Below, in pieces: positions 26,092-35,530 of a DNA stretch of 55,036 nt (positions within the stretch are counted from its first letter, which is position 1; each line of letters opens with the position of its first letter). Source of the stretch: Pseudomonadota bacterium (lineage in GTDB: Bacteria > Pseudomonadota > Gammaproteobacteria > Burkholderiales > Rhodocyclaceae). Position numbers and translations under genes: made by a program. The stretch is taken from contig JAKJFA010000007.1 in assembly GCA_022705135.1 (NCBI GenBank), positions 1 through 55,036 of the forward strand. Direction: 5' to 3'. Below the pieces are notes generated by a model, which had not been told where the DNA came from, made no database searches, and was given only the letters and a program-made list of their open reading frames with translations.

Positions 26092-27183
26092 TCAATAAAC
26101 GGCCACCGGGTAGGATCCTAGCACCTTAAGATATGCGGCACGCCGGGCCAATTCGTCCAGCGTCGCCTTCACCGGGGCGTCGTCGCGATGACCCTCAATA
26201 TCGACATAAAAAACATATTCCCACAAGGCATGCTTGGCCGGGCGCGATTCCAACCGTGTCATCGATACGCCATTCGTGGCGAAAGGCTCCAGCAAATAAT
26301 GCAGCGCGCCGGTGCGGTTGGGCGCCGACATCACCAGCGACGTGCGGTCGCGCCCAGAAGGGCCGGCATCATGACGGCCCAGCACCAGAAAACGGGTCGT
26401 GTTGTTCGGTTCGTCCTCAATGTTTTCAGCCAGTTTCGGCAGGTTATAGCGAATAGCCGCGGCTTCGCCGGCAATGGCGGCGGCGCCCTCCTCTTCCAAC
26501 GCCTTTTGCGCTGCCTGTGCATTGCTGCCCACCGAAATGCGCGGCACATCGGGCAGCATGCGGTTCAACCATTCGTGGCACTGTGCCAGCGACTGGGCAT
26601 GCGAGTAGAGCCGCGTCACCTCTTCCAGTTTGCCCACACGCGTCAGCAAATTCTGGTGGATGCGCAAATTGACTTCACCGCAAATTTTCAAAGGCGTGGC
26701 CAGGAGCAGGTCCATGGTGCGGCCGACAGCGCCCTCGGTCGAGTTCTCGACCGGAACCACCGCGTACTGCGCATGTCCGGATTCGACTTCACGAAACACA
26801 TCGTCAATCGAAATCTGCGGCAGCAGGCGGGCCGACTGGCCGAAATGCTTGCTCGCCGCCGATTCCGAAAAAGTTCCCAAGGGCCCGAGAAAAGCCACGC
26901 CCAGCGGCTGTTCCAGCGACAGGCAGGCCGACATGATTTCACGGAAAAAGAAAGTGACGTATTCGTTGGTCAGCGGGCCGGGATTCTTTTCCTGAATGCG
27001 CCGCAGCACCTCCGCTTCGCGCTCGGGGCGATAAATATGGCCGATTTCGCCGTGGCGTGCCTTGATCTCGCCGACTTTCTGGGCACAGCGCGCGCGCTGG
27101 CTGATGAGTTGCAGCAACTGGGCGTCAATGGTGTCAATTTCGGCCCGCACACCGGCCAGATCGCGTTGCAATTCTTCGCTCAT
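26092..27183 (-). CDS. pheA: Bifunctional chorismate mutase/prephenate dehydratase
   Basis: Makes phenylpyruvate from chorismate. 363 residues with three parts: AroQ-type chorismate mutase (about 1-90), prephenate dehydratase (about 93-270, with GPLGTFSE and the catalytic region VENSTEGAVGRTMD) and a C-terminal ACT domain (about 283-360) carrying the phenylalanine-binding LESRP motif. This arrangement predicts feedback inhibition by phenylalanine. It lies 8 bases downstream of serC. Confidence 0.95.
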   Translation of the reverse strand: MSEELQRDLAGVRAEIDTIDAQLLQLISQRARCAQKVGEIKARHGEIGHIYRPEREAEVLRRIQEKNPGPLTNEYVTFFFREIMSACLSLEQPLGVAFLGPLGTFSESAASKHFGQSARLLPQISIDDVFREVESGHAQYAVVPVENSTEGAVGRTMDLLLATPLKICGEVNLRIHQNLLTRVGKLEEVTRLYSHAQSLAQCHEWLNRMLPDVPRISVGSNAQAAQKALEEEGAAAIAGEAAAIRYNLPKLAENIEDEPNNTTRFLVLGRHDAGPSGRDRTSLVMSAPNRTGALHYLLEPFATNGVSMTRLESRPAKHALWEYVFYVDIEGHRDDAPVKATLDELARRAAYLKVLGSYPVAVY

Positions 27184-27191
27184 GGCTCTGT

Positions 27192-28286
27192 CTAGGCGTT
27201 CCGTGCAGCAAAATCGTTCATAAACGCCACCAGCGCTTCGACGCCAGCCAGTGGCATGGCATTGTAAATCGAGGCCCGCATGCCGCCCACCGAAGCATGG
27301 CCTTTCAGCGCCAGCAGCCCGGCCGCTTTTGATTCGGCCAGGAAGGGTGCATCCAGTTCCGGCCGCACCAGGGTAAAAGGCACATTCATGCGCGAGCGCC
27401 AGATTTTTTCGACTGGCGAGCGGTAAAAGCCGTTGGAGGTTTCGATGCAGTCATACAAACACTTCGCCTTGGCGATATTGAGCGCTTCCATCGCCGCCAA
27501 ACCCCCTTGCCGTTTCAGCCACTGAAAAATCAGACCGGCGATGTAAACGGACAGTGTGGGCGGCGTATTCAGCATCGAACCGTTCTCCGTCATCACCGCG
27601 TAATCCATCACCGACGGCGTCTGCGGCCAGGCTTTGCCGACAAGGTCTTCGCGCACGATGACCAGAACCAGGCCGGAAGGGCCGATATTCTTTTGTGCCC
27701 CGGCATAGATCAGGCCATAGCGCGACACATCGACCGGCCGCGACAAGATGTGCGAGGACATATCCGCCACCAGTGGCACAGTGGTCGGCAAAATGCCAGC
27801 ATCGTGCACTTCAACGCCATGAATCGTCTCGTTGGTGCATACATGCAGATAGGCGGCTTGCGGATCGAGCTGGGCCTGCGCCAGATCGGGAAATGCCGTG
27901 AAATTTCCCGCCTCGCCCGAAGCAACACAGCGCACTCTGCTCTTGCCGGCAACCCGCTCGGCTTCCTTGATCGCCTTTTTCGACCAGGAACCGGAAACGA
28001 CATAATCGGCACAACCTTCGCCCAGCAGATTCATCGGAATCTGGGCAAATTGCAAGGTTGCGCCCCCTTGCAGGAACAGCACCTTGTAATGGGCAGGAAT
28101 GGTCATCAATTCGCGCAAATCAGCTTCGGCTTGCGCAATGACGCTGCCAAACTCCTTGCCGCGATGGCTCATTTCCATAATGCCGCAACCAGCGCCATGC
28201 CAGTCGAGCAACTCTTCCTGCACCTGACGCAAAACTTCTTCCGGCAAGGCCGCCGGTCCGGCACTGAAATTCCACAACCGCGCCAT
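27192..28286 (-). CDS. serC: Phosphoserine aminotransferase
   Basis: 364 residues. Begins [15 protein letters not shown] as expected for SerC; GGATLQFAQIPMNLL and the PLP-lysine region YAGAQKNIGPSG are diagnostic. It transaminates 3-phosphohydroxypyruvate (serine) and 3-hydroxy-4-phospho-oxobutanoate (pyridoxal phosphate). ATG 28286 shares a base with the gyrA stop (TAATG), so it is coupled to gyrA; the frame is open far upstream but only within gyrA. Confidence 0.95.
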   Translation of the reverse strand: MARLWNFSAGPAALPEEVLRQVQEELLDWHGAGCGIMEMSHRGKEFGSVIAQAEADLRELMTIPAHYKVLFLQGGATLQFAQIPMNLLGEGCADYVVSGSWSKKAIKEAERVAGKSRVRCVASGEAGNFTAFPDLAQAQLDPQAAYLHVCTNETIHGVEVHDAGILPTTVPLVADMSSHILSRPVDVSRYGLIYAGAQKNIGPSGLVLVIVREDLVGKAWPQTPSVMDYAVMTENGSMLNTPPTLSVYIAGLIFQWLKRQGGLAAMEALNIAKAKCLYDCIETSNGFYRSPVEKIWRSRMNVPFTLVRPELDAPFLAESKAAGLLALKGHASVGGMRASIYNAMPLAGVEALVAFMNDFAARNA

Positions 28287-30826
28287 TACTCTTCCTCCGT
28301 CTCGACAACCTTTTCCAGACCGGCCAGTTTTTCGCCCTCGTCGCACGAAATGAGCGTCACGCCCTGCGTAGCACGTCCCAGTTCGCGGATTTCGGAAACG
28401 CGCGTGCGGATCAGCACGCCACCGGTCGTGATCAGCATGATTTCGTCTTCGTCGCCGACCAACTTGGCGCCGATAATCTTGCCGTTGCGGGCACTCGCCG
28501 CAATAGCAATCACACCCTGCGTGCCGCGCCCGGAATGGCGGAAATCGCCCAGCGCCGTGCGCTTGCCGTAGCCGTTTTCGGTGGCGACCAGCACCGTCTG
28601 CTGTTCGTTTTCCGCCACCAGCAGGGCGATGACCTGCTGCTTCGGCTGCAGCTTCATGCCGCGCACACCGCGCGCCGTACGACCCATCGGACGTACATCT
28701 TCCTCGTCGAACCATACGGCCTTGCCACCATCAGAAACCAGCATGATGTCATTGCTGCCGCAGGTCAATTCGGCGCCGATCAGGTAATCGCCTTCATCGA
28801 GCGCCACAGCGATGATGCCGGCCTTGCGCGGATTGGAGAAATCGGACAGCGGCGTCTTTTTGACCGTACCCATGATGGTCGCCATGAACACATACTTGTC
28901 TTCGGCAAATTCCTTGACTGGCAGGATGGCATTGATCTTTTCGCCCTCCTCCAGCGGGAAGAGATTGACGATGGGCTTGCCGCGGCTGGTGCGGCTGCCT
29001 TGCGGCGCCTCATACACCTTGAGCCAGTAGCAGCGGCCGCGATTCGAGAAGCACAGAATGTAATCGTGCGTATTGGCAATAAACAGGTGATCGACGAAAT
29101 CGTCTTCCTTGATCGCCGTTGCCGACTTACCGCGTCCGCCACGCCGCTGCGCCCGATAATCGGTCAACGGTTGCGACTTGATATAACCGCCGTGCGACAT
29201 CGTCACCACCATATCCTGCGGCGTAATCAGGTCTTCGATGCCCAATTCGGTGGTATTGGTGACGATCTCGGAACGGCGCGCATCGCCGAACTGATCGCGG
29301 ATGGCCGTCAATTCCTCAACGATGATGGCGGTAATGCGTTCGGGCTTGGCCAGAATGTCGAGCAGATCAGCGATCTTGTCCATCACTTCCTTGTATTCGC
29401 CAACGATCTTGTCCTGTTCGAGGCCGGTCAGGCGTTGCAGGCGCAATTCCAGGATGGCTTGCGCCTGTTCGTCGGAAAGCTTGTAGCCCTGCGCTGACAG
29501 GCCGAATTCCGGCGCCAAGCCTTCCGGCCGCGAGGCATCGGCCGCCGCGCGCTGCAACATATCTTCCACCACCGGACTGCGCCAAAGTCGTTCCATCAGG
29601 CCGCGCTTGGCATCGGCCGGCGTCGGCGCCGCCTTGATCAGGGCAATGATTTCATCGACGTTGGACAAGGCCACCGCCAAGCCTTCCAGGATATGGCCGC
29701 GTTCGCGCGCCTTCCTGAGTTCAAAGACGGTACGCCTTGTCGCGACTTCGCGCCGATGCGACAAGAAGCACTCCAACATCTGCTTCAGATTCAACAGGCG
29801 CGGCTGGCCATCGACCAGCGCCACCATGTTCATGCCGAAGGTATCCTGCAACTGCGTCATCTTGTACAGGTTGTTGAGCACTACATCAGGCAGTTCGCCG
29901 CGCTTCAGTTCAATCACCACACGCATGCCGGATTTGTCGGACTCGTCCTGCAGATGGGAGATGCCTTCGATCCGCTTTTCATTGACCAGCTCGGCAATTT
30001 TTTCCAGCAGGGTCTTCTTGTTCACCTGATAAGGCAGCTCATCGACGATAATCGCCTGTCGATTGCCCTTGTCCAGATCTTCGATATGCGTTCTGGCTCG
30101 CATAATCACCCGGCCGCGCCCCGTCAAATAGCCTTCGCGCACACCGCCGATGCCGTAAATGATGCCAGCAGTAGGAAAATCCGGTGCCGGGATATGCGCG
30201 ATCAGATCTTCGATGCTGATCGCCGGGTTTTCCAGCAAGGCCAAGCACCCCGCGATCACTTCATTCAAATTGTGTGGCGGAATATTGGTCGCCATGCCCA
30301 CCGCAATCCCGGCCGAACCGTTGATCAGCAAATTGGGGATGCGCGCCGGCAGGACCAATGGTTCCTGCTCCGAGCCATCGTAATTCGGGCCGAAATTAAC
30401 CGTTTCTTTGTCGATGTCCTCCAGCAGTTGATGACCAATCTTGGCCATGCGCACTTCGGTGTAACGCATCGCTGCGGCACTGTCCCCATCGACCGAGCCA
30501 AAATTGCCCTGCCCCTGAACCAGCATGTAGCGCAGCGAAAAATCCTGCGCCATGCGGACGATGGTGTCGTAAACCGCCGCATCGCCGTGCGGGTGATACT
30601 TACCGATGACGTCACCGACGACGCGCGCTGATTTTTTATAAGCCTTGTTCCAGTCGTTGCCGAGTTCGTGCATGGCAAAGAGTACGCGGCGATGCACCGG
30701 CTTTAGGCCATCACGCGCATCCGGCAGAGCACGGCCGACGATCACGCTCATGGCGTAATCGAGATAAGAGTGCCGCATTTCGTCTTCGAGACTGACCGGG
30801 AGGGTTTCCTTGGCGAATTGATTCAT
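28286..30826 (-). CDS. gyrA: DNA gyrase subunit A
   Basis: 846 residues from ATG 30826, which gives numbering identical to E. coli at the N-terminus; a GTG at 30835 is an alternative start. The catalytic Tyr122 is in [10 protein letters not shown]. The quinolone pocket reads [11 protein letters not shown], i.e. Ala83 in place of the common Ser or Thr, with Asp87 kept. The C-terminal DNA-wrapping domain carries the GyrA box ([10 protein letters not shown]). An acidic tail (VVETEEE) ends the protein. It introduces negative supercoils together with GyrB, which is not in the window. Confidence 0.97.
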   Translation of the reverse strand: MNQFAKETLPVSLEDEMRHSYLDYAMSVIVGRALPDARDGLKPVHRRVLFAMHELGNDWNKAYKKSARVVGDVIGKYHPHGDAAVYDTIVRMAQDFSLRYMLVQGQGNFGSVDGDSAAAMRYTEVRMAKIGHQLLEDIDKETVNFGPNYDGSEQEPLVLPARIPNLLINGSAGIAVGMATNIPPHNLNEVIAGCLALLENPAISIEDLIAHIPAPDFPTAGIIYGIGGVREGYLTGRGRVIMRARTHIEDLDKGNRQAIIVDELPYQVNKKTLLEKIAELVNEKRIEGISHLQDESDKSGMRVVIELKRGELPDVVLNNLYKMTQLQDTFGMNMVALVDGQPRLLNLKQMLECFLSHRREVATRRTVFELRKARERGHILEGLAVALSNVDEIIALIKAAPTPADAKRGLMERLWRSPVVEDMLQRAAADASRPEGLAPEFGLSAQGYKLSDEQAQAILELRLQRLTGLEQDKIVGEYKEVMDKIADLLDILAKPERITAIIVEELTAIRDQFGDARRSEIVTNTTELGIEDLITPQDMVVTMSHGGYIKSQPLTDYRAQRRGGRGKSATAIKEDDFVDHLFIANTHDYILCFSNRGRCYWLKVYEAPQGSRTSRGKPIVNLFPLEEGEKINAILPVKEFAEDKYVFMATIMGTVKKTPLSDFSNPRKAGIIAVALDEGDYLIGAELTCGSNDIMLVSDGGKAVWFDEEDVRPMGRTARGVRGMKLQPKQQVIALLVAENEQQTVLVATENGYGKRTALGDFRHSGRGTQGVIAIAASARNGKIIGAKLVGDEDEIMLITTGGVLIRTRVSEIRELGRATQGVTLISCDEGEKLAGLEKVVETEEE

Positions 30827-30927
30827 CGTACTCACTGCTGACAGGCGCCCAGAGAAGGCGCATGGTTGTATTGGGCGAAATTTGGTATTTTAGCACGCCA
30901 TCCCGAATGCTTTCTTCTCCCATCTCC

Positions 30928-32256
30928 ATGCCCGAAAAAATCGACCTGCTCGTAGAAGCCCGCTGGATCGCCCCGGTTGAACCGGATGCCCTGCTGACCA
31001 ACCACGCCCTTGCCGTCAACGGCCACCGGATCGTCGATCTACTTCCTGCCAACGAAGCCCACATGCGCTACGAAGCCGATGAGCACATTCAGCTTCCCAA
31101 CCATCTTCTCATTCCAGGCCTTATCAACCTGCACACCCACGCTGCCATGTCGCTAATGCGCGGCATGGCCGACGACCTGCCACTCATGGACTGGCTGCAA
31201 AAACGCATCTGGCCAGCAGAGGCAGCGCACGTTTCCAGCGATTTCGTCCGGGACGGAACCCTGCTCGCCTGCGCCGAAATGCTCAAGGGCGGCATCACCT
31301 GCTTCAACGACATGTACTTTTTCCAGCAGGCGGCTGCAGAAGCGGCCACGCAACTGGGCATGCGCGCCGCACTTGGCATCACCATCATCGATTTCCCCAC
31401 CGCCTTTGCCAGCGATGCCGACGACTACCTGGCCAAGGGTCTGGCCATACGCGACCAGTGGCTCAAACACCCTCTGATTTCTTTTTGCTTGGCCCCGCAT
31501 GCGCCCTATTCCGTTTCAGACGCCGGATTTGAACGTGTGCTCACCCTTTCCGAATTACTTGGGCTGCCCATGCACTGCCACCTTCACGAGACCAGCGGCG
31601 AGATCAAGGAAAGCCTGGAACGTTTTGGCTGCCGCCCCATTGCTCGGCTCAAGCGCCTGGGACTGCTCGGCCCCAATTTCATCGCTGTGCACGCCGTCCA
31701 TGTAGACGCTGGGGAAATCGAGGAACTGGCGCGACACGGCTGCTCGGTGGCACACTGTCCCACATCGAATCTCAAACTGGCAAGCGGCGTCGCCCACATC
31801 ACGGCGATGGCGCAAAGTGGCATCAATATCGGCCTGGGAACGGACGGCGCCGCCAGCAACAACCGGCTCGACATCCTGCAGGAAATGCGCCATGCCGCGC
31901 TGCTCGAAAAGGTGTATAGCGGCGACGCTGCCAGCCTGCCGGCGCATCAGTTGCTCACCATGGCCACCCTTAACGGCGCCCGGGCGCTCGGACTCGACCA
32001 CGTCATTGGTTCCCTCAAGCCGGGCAAGGAAGCCGATTTCTGCGCCATCGACTTCTCAGCGCCGGAAACGCAACCCTGCTATAATCCCATTTCGCATCTG
32101 GTCTATGTTGCCGGCCGCGAACAGGTTTCGCATGTCTGGGTCGCTGGAAAGTGTTGTGTCCGGGACAAAAAACTTGCGTTTTTGCCGGAAAACGATTTGA
32201 ATAACACCGCCAGTCTATGGCAGAATAGGTTAGAAATCCGCCCTGCTGGATACTGA
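30928..32256 (+). CDS. mtaD: 5-methylthioadenosine/S-adenosylhomocysteine deaminase family amidohydrolase
   Basis: About 442 residues from MPEKIDLLVEARW. Metal-dependent amidohydrolase (TRZ/ATZ/MtaD group): HTHAAMS after the first strand supplies the HxH ligands, HLHET and VHAVHVDAGE give further ligands, and GTDGAASNNRLD contains the catalytic Asp. It deaminates adenine-nucleoside thioethers such as SAH or MTA (family knowledge; not proven here). ATG 30928 is chosen by homology; in-frame ATGs at 30862 and 30907 are less likely. The promoter lies in the 100 bases shared with divergent gyrA. Confidence 0.85.
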   Translation: MPEKIDLLVEARWIAPVEPDALLTNHALAVNGHRIVDLLPANEAHMRYEADEHIQLPNHLLIPGLINLHTHAAMSLMRGMADDLPLMDWLQKRIWPAEAAHVSSDFVRDGTLLACAEMLKGGITCFNDMYFFQQAAAEAATQLGMRAALGITIIDFPTAFASDADDYLAKGLAIRDQWLKHPLISFCLAPHAPYSVSDAGFERVLTLSELLGLPMHCHLHETSGEIKESLERFGCRPIARLKRLGLLGPNFIAVHAVHVDAGEIEELARHGCSVAHCPTSNLKLASGVAHITAMAQSGINIGLGTDGAASNNRLDILQEMRHAALLEKVYSGDAASLPAHQLLTMATLNGARALGLDHVIGSLKPGKEADFCAIDFSAPETQPCYNPISHLVYVAGREQVSHVWVAGKCCVRDKKLAFLPENDLNNTASLWQNRLEIRPAGY

Positions 32257-32311
32257 AGCGCAAAATGAGCGGGTCAGTCAGTTCGATAATCTTCCTTAAT
32301 GAGGTAAAACG

Positions 32312-32971
32312 ATGATGAATAAAATTGCCAAGAAATCGGCCCTGCTGGCCCTGATTGCCGGTCTGGGTATTGGCGTGGCACAAGCTCAGGAACAGGTTTA
32401 CGTCCGTGCCCCCGGCTCCGGCGGCGTAATTGTCAAGAATTCCACCGGCCTGTGCTGGCGCACCGGCTACTGGACTCCGGCTGCCGCCGCCAAGGATCAA
32501 CCCGCCGGCTGCGAGTGCGACAAGGCTCTGATGCCCGCAGGCGTTTGCGAGGCCAAGGCCGATGTGGCCAAGCCCGGCGTTGGCGGCAAGAAGATCACCT
32601 TGGCCGCGGACGCGCTGTTCGATTTCAACAAGGCAGTGCTGCGTCCGGATGGCAAGAAGGCGCTGGATGATGTTGTTGCCCAAACCAAGGGCCTGATCCT
32701 GCAGGTTGTTTTGCTCGTCGGCCATACCGACCGCATCGGCACCGACGCCTACAACCAGAAGCTGTCTGAGAAGCGCGCCGCTGCCGTCAAGGAATATATC
32801 GTTTCCAAGGGTCTGGAAGCCAACCGCGTCTACACCGAAGGCAAGGGTGAGAAATATCCGAAGACGGGCGACAAGTGCAAAGGCGACAAGAAGACCAAGG
32901 CGTTGATCGACTGCCTGCAGCCGGATCGTCGCGTTGACGTTGAAATCATCGCCAACGAGCCAGTCAAGTAA
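32312..32971 (+). CDS. ompA: OmpA-family outer membrane protein, betaproteobacterial short type
   Basis: 219 residues. Sec signal peptide (about 1-25, ending AQAQ). A short extracellular/linker part follows with the betaproteobacterial signature GLCWRTGYWTP instead of a full beta barrel. The C-terminal OmpA peptidoglycan-binding domain (about 90-215) has LFDFNKAVLRPDG, VGHTDRIGTDAYNQ and LSEKRAAAVK. It links the outer membrane to peptidoglycan. GAGG lies 7 bases before ATG 32312. A strong intrinsic terminator follows the stop by about 20 bases, consistent with an abundant single-gene mRNA. Confidence 0.93.
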   Translation: MMNKIAKKSALLALIAGLGIGVAQAQEQVYVRAPGSGGVIVKNSTGLCWRTGYWTPAAAAKDQPAGCECDKALMPAGVCEAKADVAKPGVGGKKITLAADALFDFNKAVLRPDGKKALDDVVAQTKGLILQVVLLVGHTDRIGTDAYNQKLSEKRAAAVKEYIVSKGLEANRVYTEGKGEKYPKTGDKCKGDKKTKALIDCLQPDRRVDVEIIANEPVK

Positions 32972-32988
32972 TCGTAAGAAATCATCCC

Positions 32989-33018
32989 AAAAAGCCCCGC
33001 TACGGCGGGGCTTTTTTT
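32989..33018 (+). terminator. Rho-independent terminator of ompA
   Basis: Stem GCCCCGC (32994-33000) with GCGGGGC (33005-33011), loop TACG, followed by seven T (33012-33018). Five A precede the stem, so it could also act weakly on the opposite strand. Confidence 0.93.
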
Positions 33019-33055
33019 CGCGGGTCATCCGCCTGCGTCCACCAAGGAACCTGAA

Positions 33056-33451
33056 ATGCATCCGAGGCTCATGGCATGGGACCACACCATGAAAGCGATG
33101 CTCGACCGGATCGATCACATCCTGGAAGACCGCTACGGCCATCAGTGGAAGTTGCGCCGCAACCGGCCGCAGCGTGGCGAAACGGCCAACCCACAGGCGG
33201 ACGGCCTTTTCGACGTGGATGTCATTTTCACGCCCGGTTACCGCAGCCGGCACGGCCGCGGCTATCTGGTCGAAATCATTCTGGCGACCGACCAAGCGGT
33301 GGCAACGGAAGAGCGTGCGGAGATCGAAGCCCTGACCCAGGATCTTTTGCTCCACTTCCTGCCCGAATACTTCCCGGGGCGTCAACTCAGGGTCGTGCGC
33401 GAAGGAGCAATGTACAAGATTATTGGGGATTTCCGACTGGGCCGGACTTAA
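33056..33451 (+). CDS. Hypothetical protein, 131 residues
   Basis: Not recognised. 131 residues, no signal peptide, no membrane segment, mixed charged composition. Visible pieces: a basic DRYGHQWKLRRNRPQRGE stretch, an acidic-hydrophobic core FDVDVIFTPGYRS, then VEIILATDQAVA, and a C-terminal MYKIIGDFRLGR. Codon use agrees with neighbours and the frame is in phase with good third-position GC, so I take it as real. It starts 37 bases after the ompA terminator, so it needs its own promoter, and it ends before a tRNA on the other strand. Confidence 0.65.
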   Translation: MHPRLMAWDHTMKAMLDRIDHILEDRYGHQWKLRRNRPQRGETANPQADGLFDVDVIFTPGYRSRHGRGYLVEIILATDQAVATEERAEIEALTQDLLLHFLPEYFPGRQLRVVREGAMYKIIGDFRLGRT

Positions 33452-33457
33452 TTTTCC

Positions 33458-33532
33458 TGGTGGGCGGTACTGGTTTCGAACCAGTGACCCCAGCCGTGTG
33501 AAGACTGTGCTCTACCCCTGAGCTAACCGCCC
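33458..33532 (-). tRNA. tRNA-Val (anticodon CAC)
   Basis: 75 nucleotides with encoded CCA. Acceptor GGGCGGT pairs with ACCGCCC. The D-arm, an anticodon stem CAGTC/GGCTG around loop TTCACAC, and T-arm ACTGG/CCAGT around TTCGAAA fold as a full cloverleaf. Anticodon CAC (33498-33500) reads GUG valine codons. It is transcribed against its neighbours; no T-run terminator was seen beyond its 3' end. Confidence 0.92.
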
Positions 33533-33640
33533 GAACCCGAAGTTCTGGAGAAGGCGCGCATTTAACCACAGGTCGCCCAGCCGGTCAAACAAGCGCCAGA
33601 GTCGGATAGAATGCGGTTCTTTTCAGCTTTCTGGATCATC

Positions 33641-35032
33641 ATGGCCGTTCGCACCCGTTTCGCCCCCAGCCCCACCGGTTTTCTCCACATTGGCGGCGCC
33701 CGTACCGCCCTGTTTTCCTGGGCCTACGCCCGCCGCCACGGCGGCAAATTCATTCTGCGCATTGAGGATACCGATATCGCCCGTTCCACGCCGGAAGCCG
33801 TGCAAGCCATCATCGATGGCATGCGCTGGCTGGGTCTGGAGCACGACGAAGGCCCCTTCTACCAGACGCAACGCATGGAGCGCTACAAGAACGTAATCCA
33901 GCAGATGCTCGCCGCCGGCACTGCCTACTACTGCTATACCTCGAAGGAGGAACTCGACGCTTTACGCGCCATCCAGGAGTCCCGCAAAGAGAAACCGCGT
34001 TACGACGGACGCTGGCGACCGGAATCCGGCAAAATCCTACCAGCGCCTCCGCCTGGCGTTCCTCCCGTGGTTCGCTTCAAGAATCCGACGGCCGGCACCG
34101 TGGGTTGGGACGACCAGGTCAAGGGCCGCATCGAATTCGCCAACAGCGAGCTGGATGACCTCATTATCGCCCGCGCCGACGGCACGCCCACCTATAATTT
34201 CTGCGTCGTCGTCGACGACTGGGACATGGGCATCACCCATGTCCTCCGCGGCGACGACCATGTCAACAACACGCCGCGCCAGATCAACATCCTGCAGGCG
34301 CTCGGCGCCACCGTGCCGCAATACGCGCATCTGTCGATGATCCTGGGCGACGACGGCACCAAACTCTCCAAGCGCCACGGTGCTGTCAGCGTCATGCAGT
34401 ACGACGAGGACGGCTACCTGCCCGAAGCGGTCATCAACTATCTTGCCCGCCTCGGCTGGTCGCACGGCGACGACGAGATATTTTCGCGCCAGCAGTTTGT
34501 CGAATGGTTCGATTTGGACCACATCACGCCTTCCGCCGCCCAGTTCAATACCGAAAAGCTCCTGTGGATCAACCAGCACTACATGAAGCAGGCCTCACCT
34601 GCCGGGTTGGCGGAGAAAATCGGACCAAGACTGGCAGCGCGCGGCGTCGACACAACGAAAGGCCCAGAACTAGCGGCTGCTATCGCCCTCTACCAGGATC
34701 GCTGCAATACCCTCAATCTGCTGACCGATGCCGTCGAAGTCTTTTATGTCCCGATTCATCCGAACCCCGAACTCTTGGCGCAGCACCTGAACGACGACGC
34801 CAAGCCAGCGCTCTCTGAGTTCGCCGCCAGGATTCCCGAAATCGACTGGAACATTCCGGCAATTTCGGCCCTTATCAAGGAAGTCGTACACCGGCACGCA
34901 CTCAAGATGCCCAAACTGGCAATGCCGTTGCGCGTTCTTCTTGTCGGCCAGACGCAAACCCCCTCTGTGGACGCGGTGATTCACCTGATCGGCCGTGACA
35001 TGACAGCCCAAAAACTGGCACCATACTGCTGA
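33641..35032 (+). CDS. gltX: Glutamyl-tRNA synthetase
   Basis: 463 residues from [13 protein letters not shown]. Class I synthetase: HIGH-like HIGGARTA near the N-terminus and the KLSKRHG signature in the middle ([16 protein letters not shown]). The length fits the discriminating bacterial enzyme. I place the start at ATG 33641 by homology; an in-frame ATG at 33611 adds 10 residues not found in the family. A tRNA cluster containing tRNA-Glu starts 70 bases downstream. Confidence 0.95.
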   Translation: MAVRTRFAPSPTGFLHIGGARTALFSWAYARRHGGKFILRIEDTDIARSTPEAVQAIIDGMRWLGLEHDEGPFYQTQRMERYKNVIQQMLAAGTAYYCYTSKEELDALRAIQESRKEKPRYDGRWRPESGKILPAPPPGVPPVVRFKNPTAGTVGWDDQVKGRIEFANSELDDLIIARADGTPTYNFCVVVDDWDMGITHVLRGDDHVNNTPRQINILQALGATVPQYAHLSMILGDDGTKLSKRHGAVSVMQYDEDGYLPEAVINYLARLGWSHGDDEIFSRQQFVEWFDLDHITPSAAQFNTEKLLWINQHYMKQASPAGLAEKIGPRLAARGVDTTKGPELAAAIALYQDRCNTLNLLTDAVEVFYVPIHPNPELLAQHLNDDAKPALSEFAARIPEIDWNIPAISALIKEVVHRHALKMPKLAMPLRVLLVGQTQTPSVDAVIHLIGRDMTAQKLAPYC

Positions 35033-35053
35033 AAACATTTTGTCGGCACGGGC

Positions 35054-35082
35054 TTTACAAGCCTCGAGGTGCTGCCTATAAT
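35054..35082 (+). promoter_or_regulatory. Sigma-70 promoter of the tRNA-Ala-Glu-Asp cluster
   Basis: TTTACA (35054-35059), a 17-base spacer, then perfect TATAAT (35077-35082). The bases after the -10 are GC-rich (TCGCCC), like discriminators of stringently controlled stable-RNA promoters. The first tRNA begins 20 bases after the -10. Confidence 0.85.
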
Positions 35083-35102
35083 TCGCCCTTCTTTTGGGGT
35101 GC

Positions 35103-35178
<76 letters not shown>

Positions 35179-35199
35179 AACCGAGAGAAAAAGTTCCGG

Positions 35200-35275
35200 G
35201 TCCCCATCGTCTAGAGGCCTAGGACATCGCCCTTTCACGGCGGTAACCGGGGTTCGATTCCCCGTGGGGACGCCA
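35200..35275 (+). tRNA. tRNA-Glu (anticodon TTC)
   Basis: 76 nucleotides with CCA. Acceptor GTCCCCA/TGGGGAC, anticodon loop CTTTCAC, T-arm GGGG TTCGATT CCCC. It lies one tRNA downstream of the gene for its own synthetase, gltX. Confidence 0.95.
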
Positions 35276-35314
35276 AAATTTTGGCTTGACAGCCCTATTC
35301 GAGGCTACAGGCAC

Positions 35315-35391
35315 GGAGTGGTAGTTCAGTTGGTTAGAATACCGGCCTGTCACGCCGGGGGTCGCGGGTTCGAGCCCCGTCCACTCCGCCA
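35315..35391 (+). tRNA. tRNA-Asp (anticodon GTC)
   Basis: 77 nucleotides with CCA. Acceptor GGAGTGG/CCACTCC; anticodon loop CTGTCAC; T-arm GCGGG TTCGAGC CCCGT. Last gene of the tRNA cluster, followed at once by a terminator. Confidence 0.95.
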
Positions 35392-35398
35392 ACAATTC

Positions 35399-35423
35399 AA
35401 AACCGGCAAGCGCCGGTTTTTTT
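35399..35423 (+). terminator. Rho-independent terminator of the tRNA cluster
   Basis: AAAACCGGC (35399-35407), loop AAGC, GCCGGTTTT (35412-35420) and a T-run to 35423. It ends the stable-RNA transcript before mltD. Confidence 0.9.
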
Positions 35424-35530
35424 CTGCCTGCGCCAGGCCGGACCGGAAAGAGGAACGTTGGCGTTTATAATCCGTCTCGTGTCGGCGCAGTCCGCGCCCC
35501 GAACCAGTCGCAGCAGGAGAAGCCCAGGCC

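Noticed and set aside
27192..28715. A 507-residue version of SerC
   Set aside because: The first 143 codons lie inside gyrA in another frame and are Arg-rich; the SerC family start is ATG 28286.
32015..33385. A 456-codon open frame on the minus strand
   Set aside because: It is antisense to mtaD, ompA with its terminator, and the small hypothetical gene; no recognisable domain.
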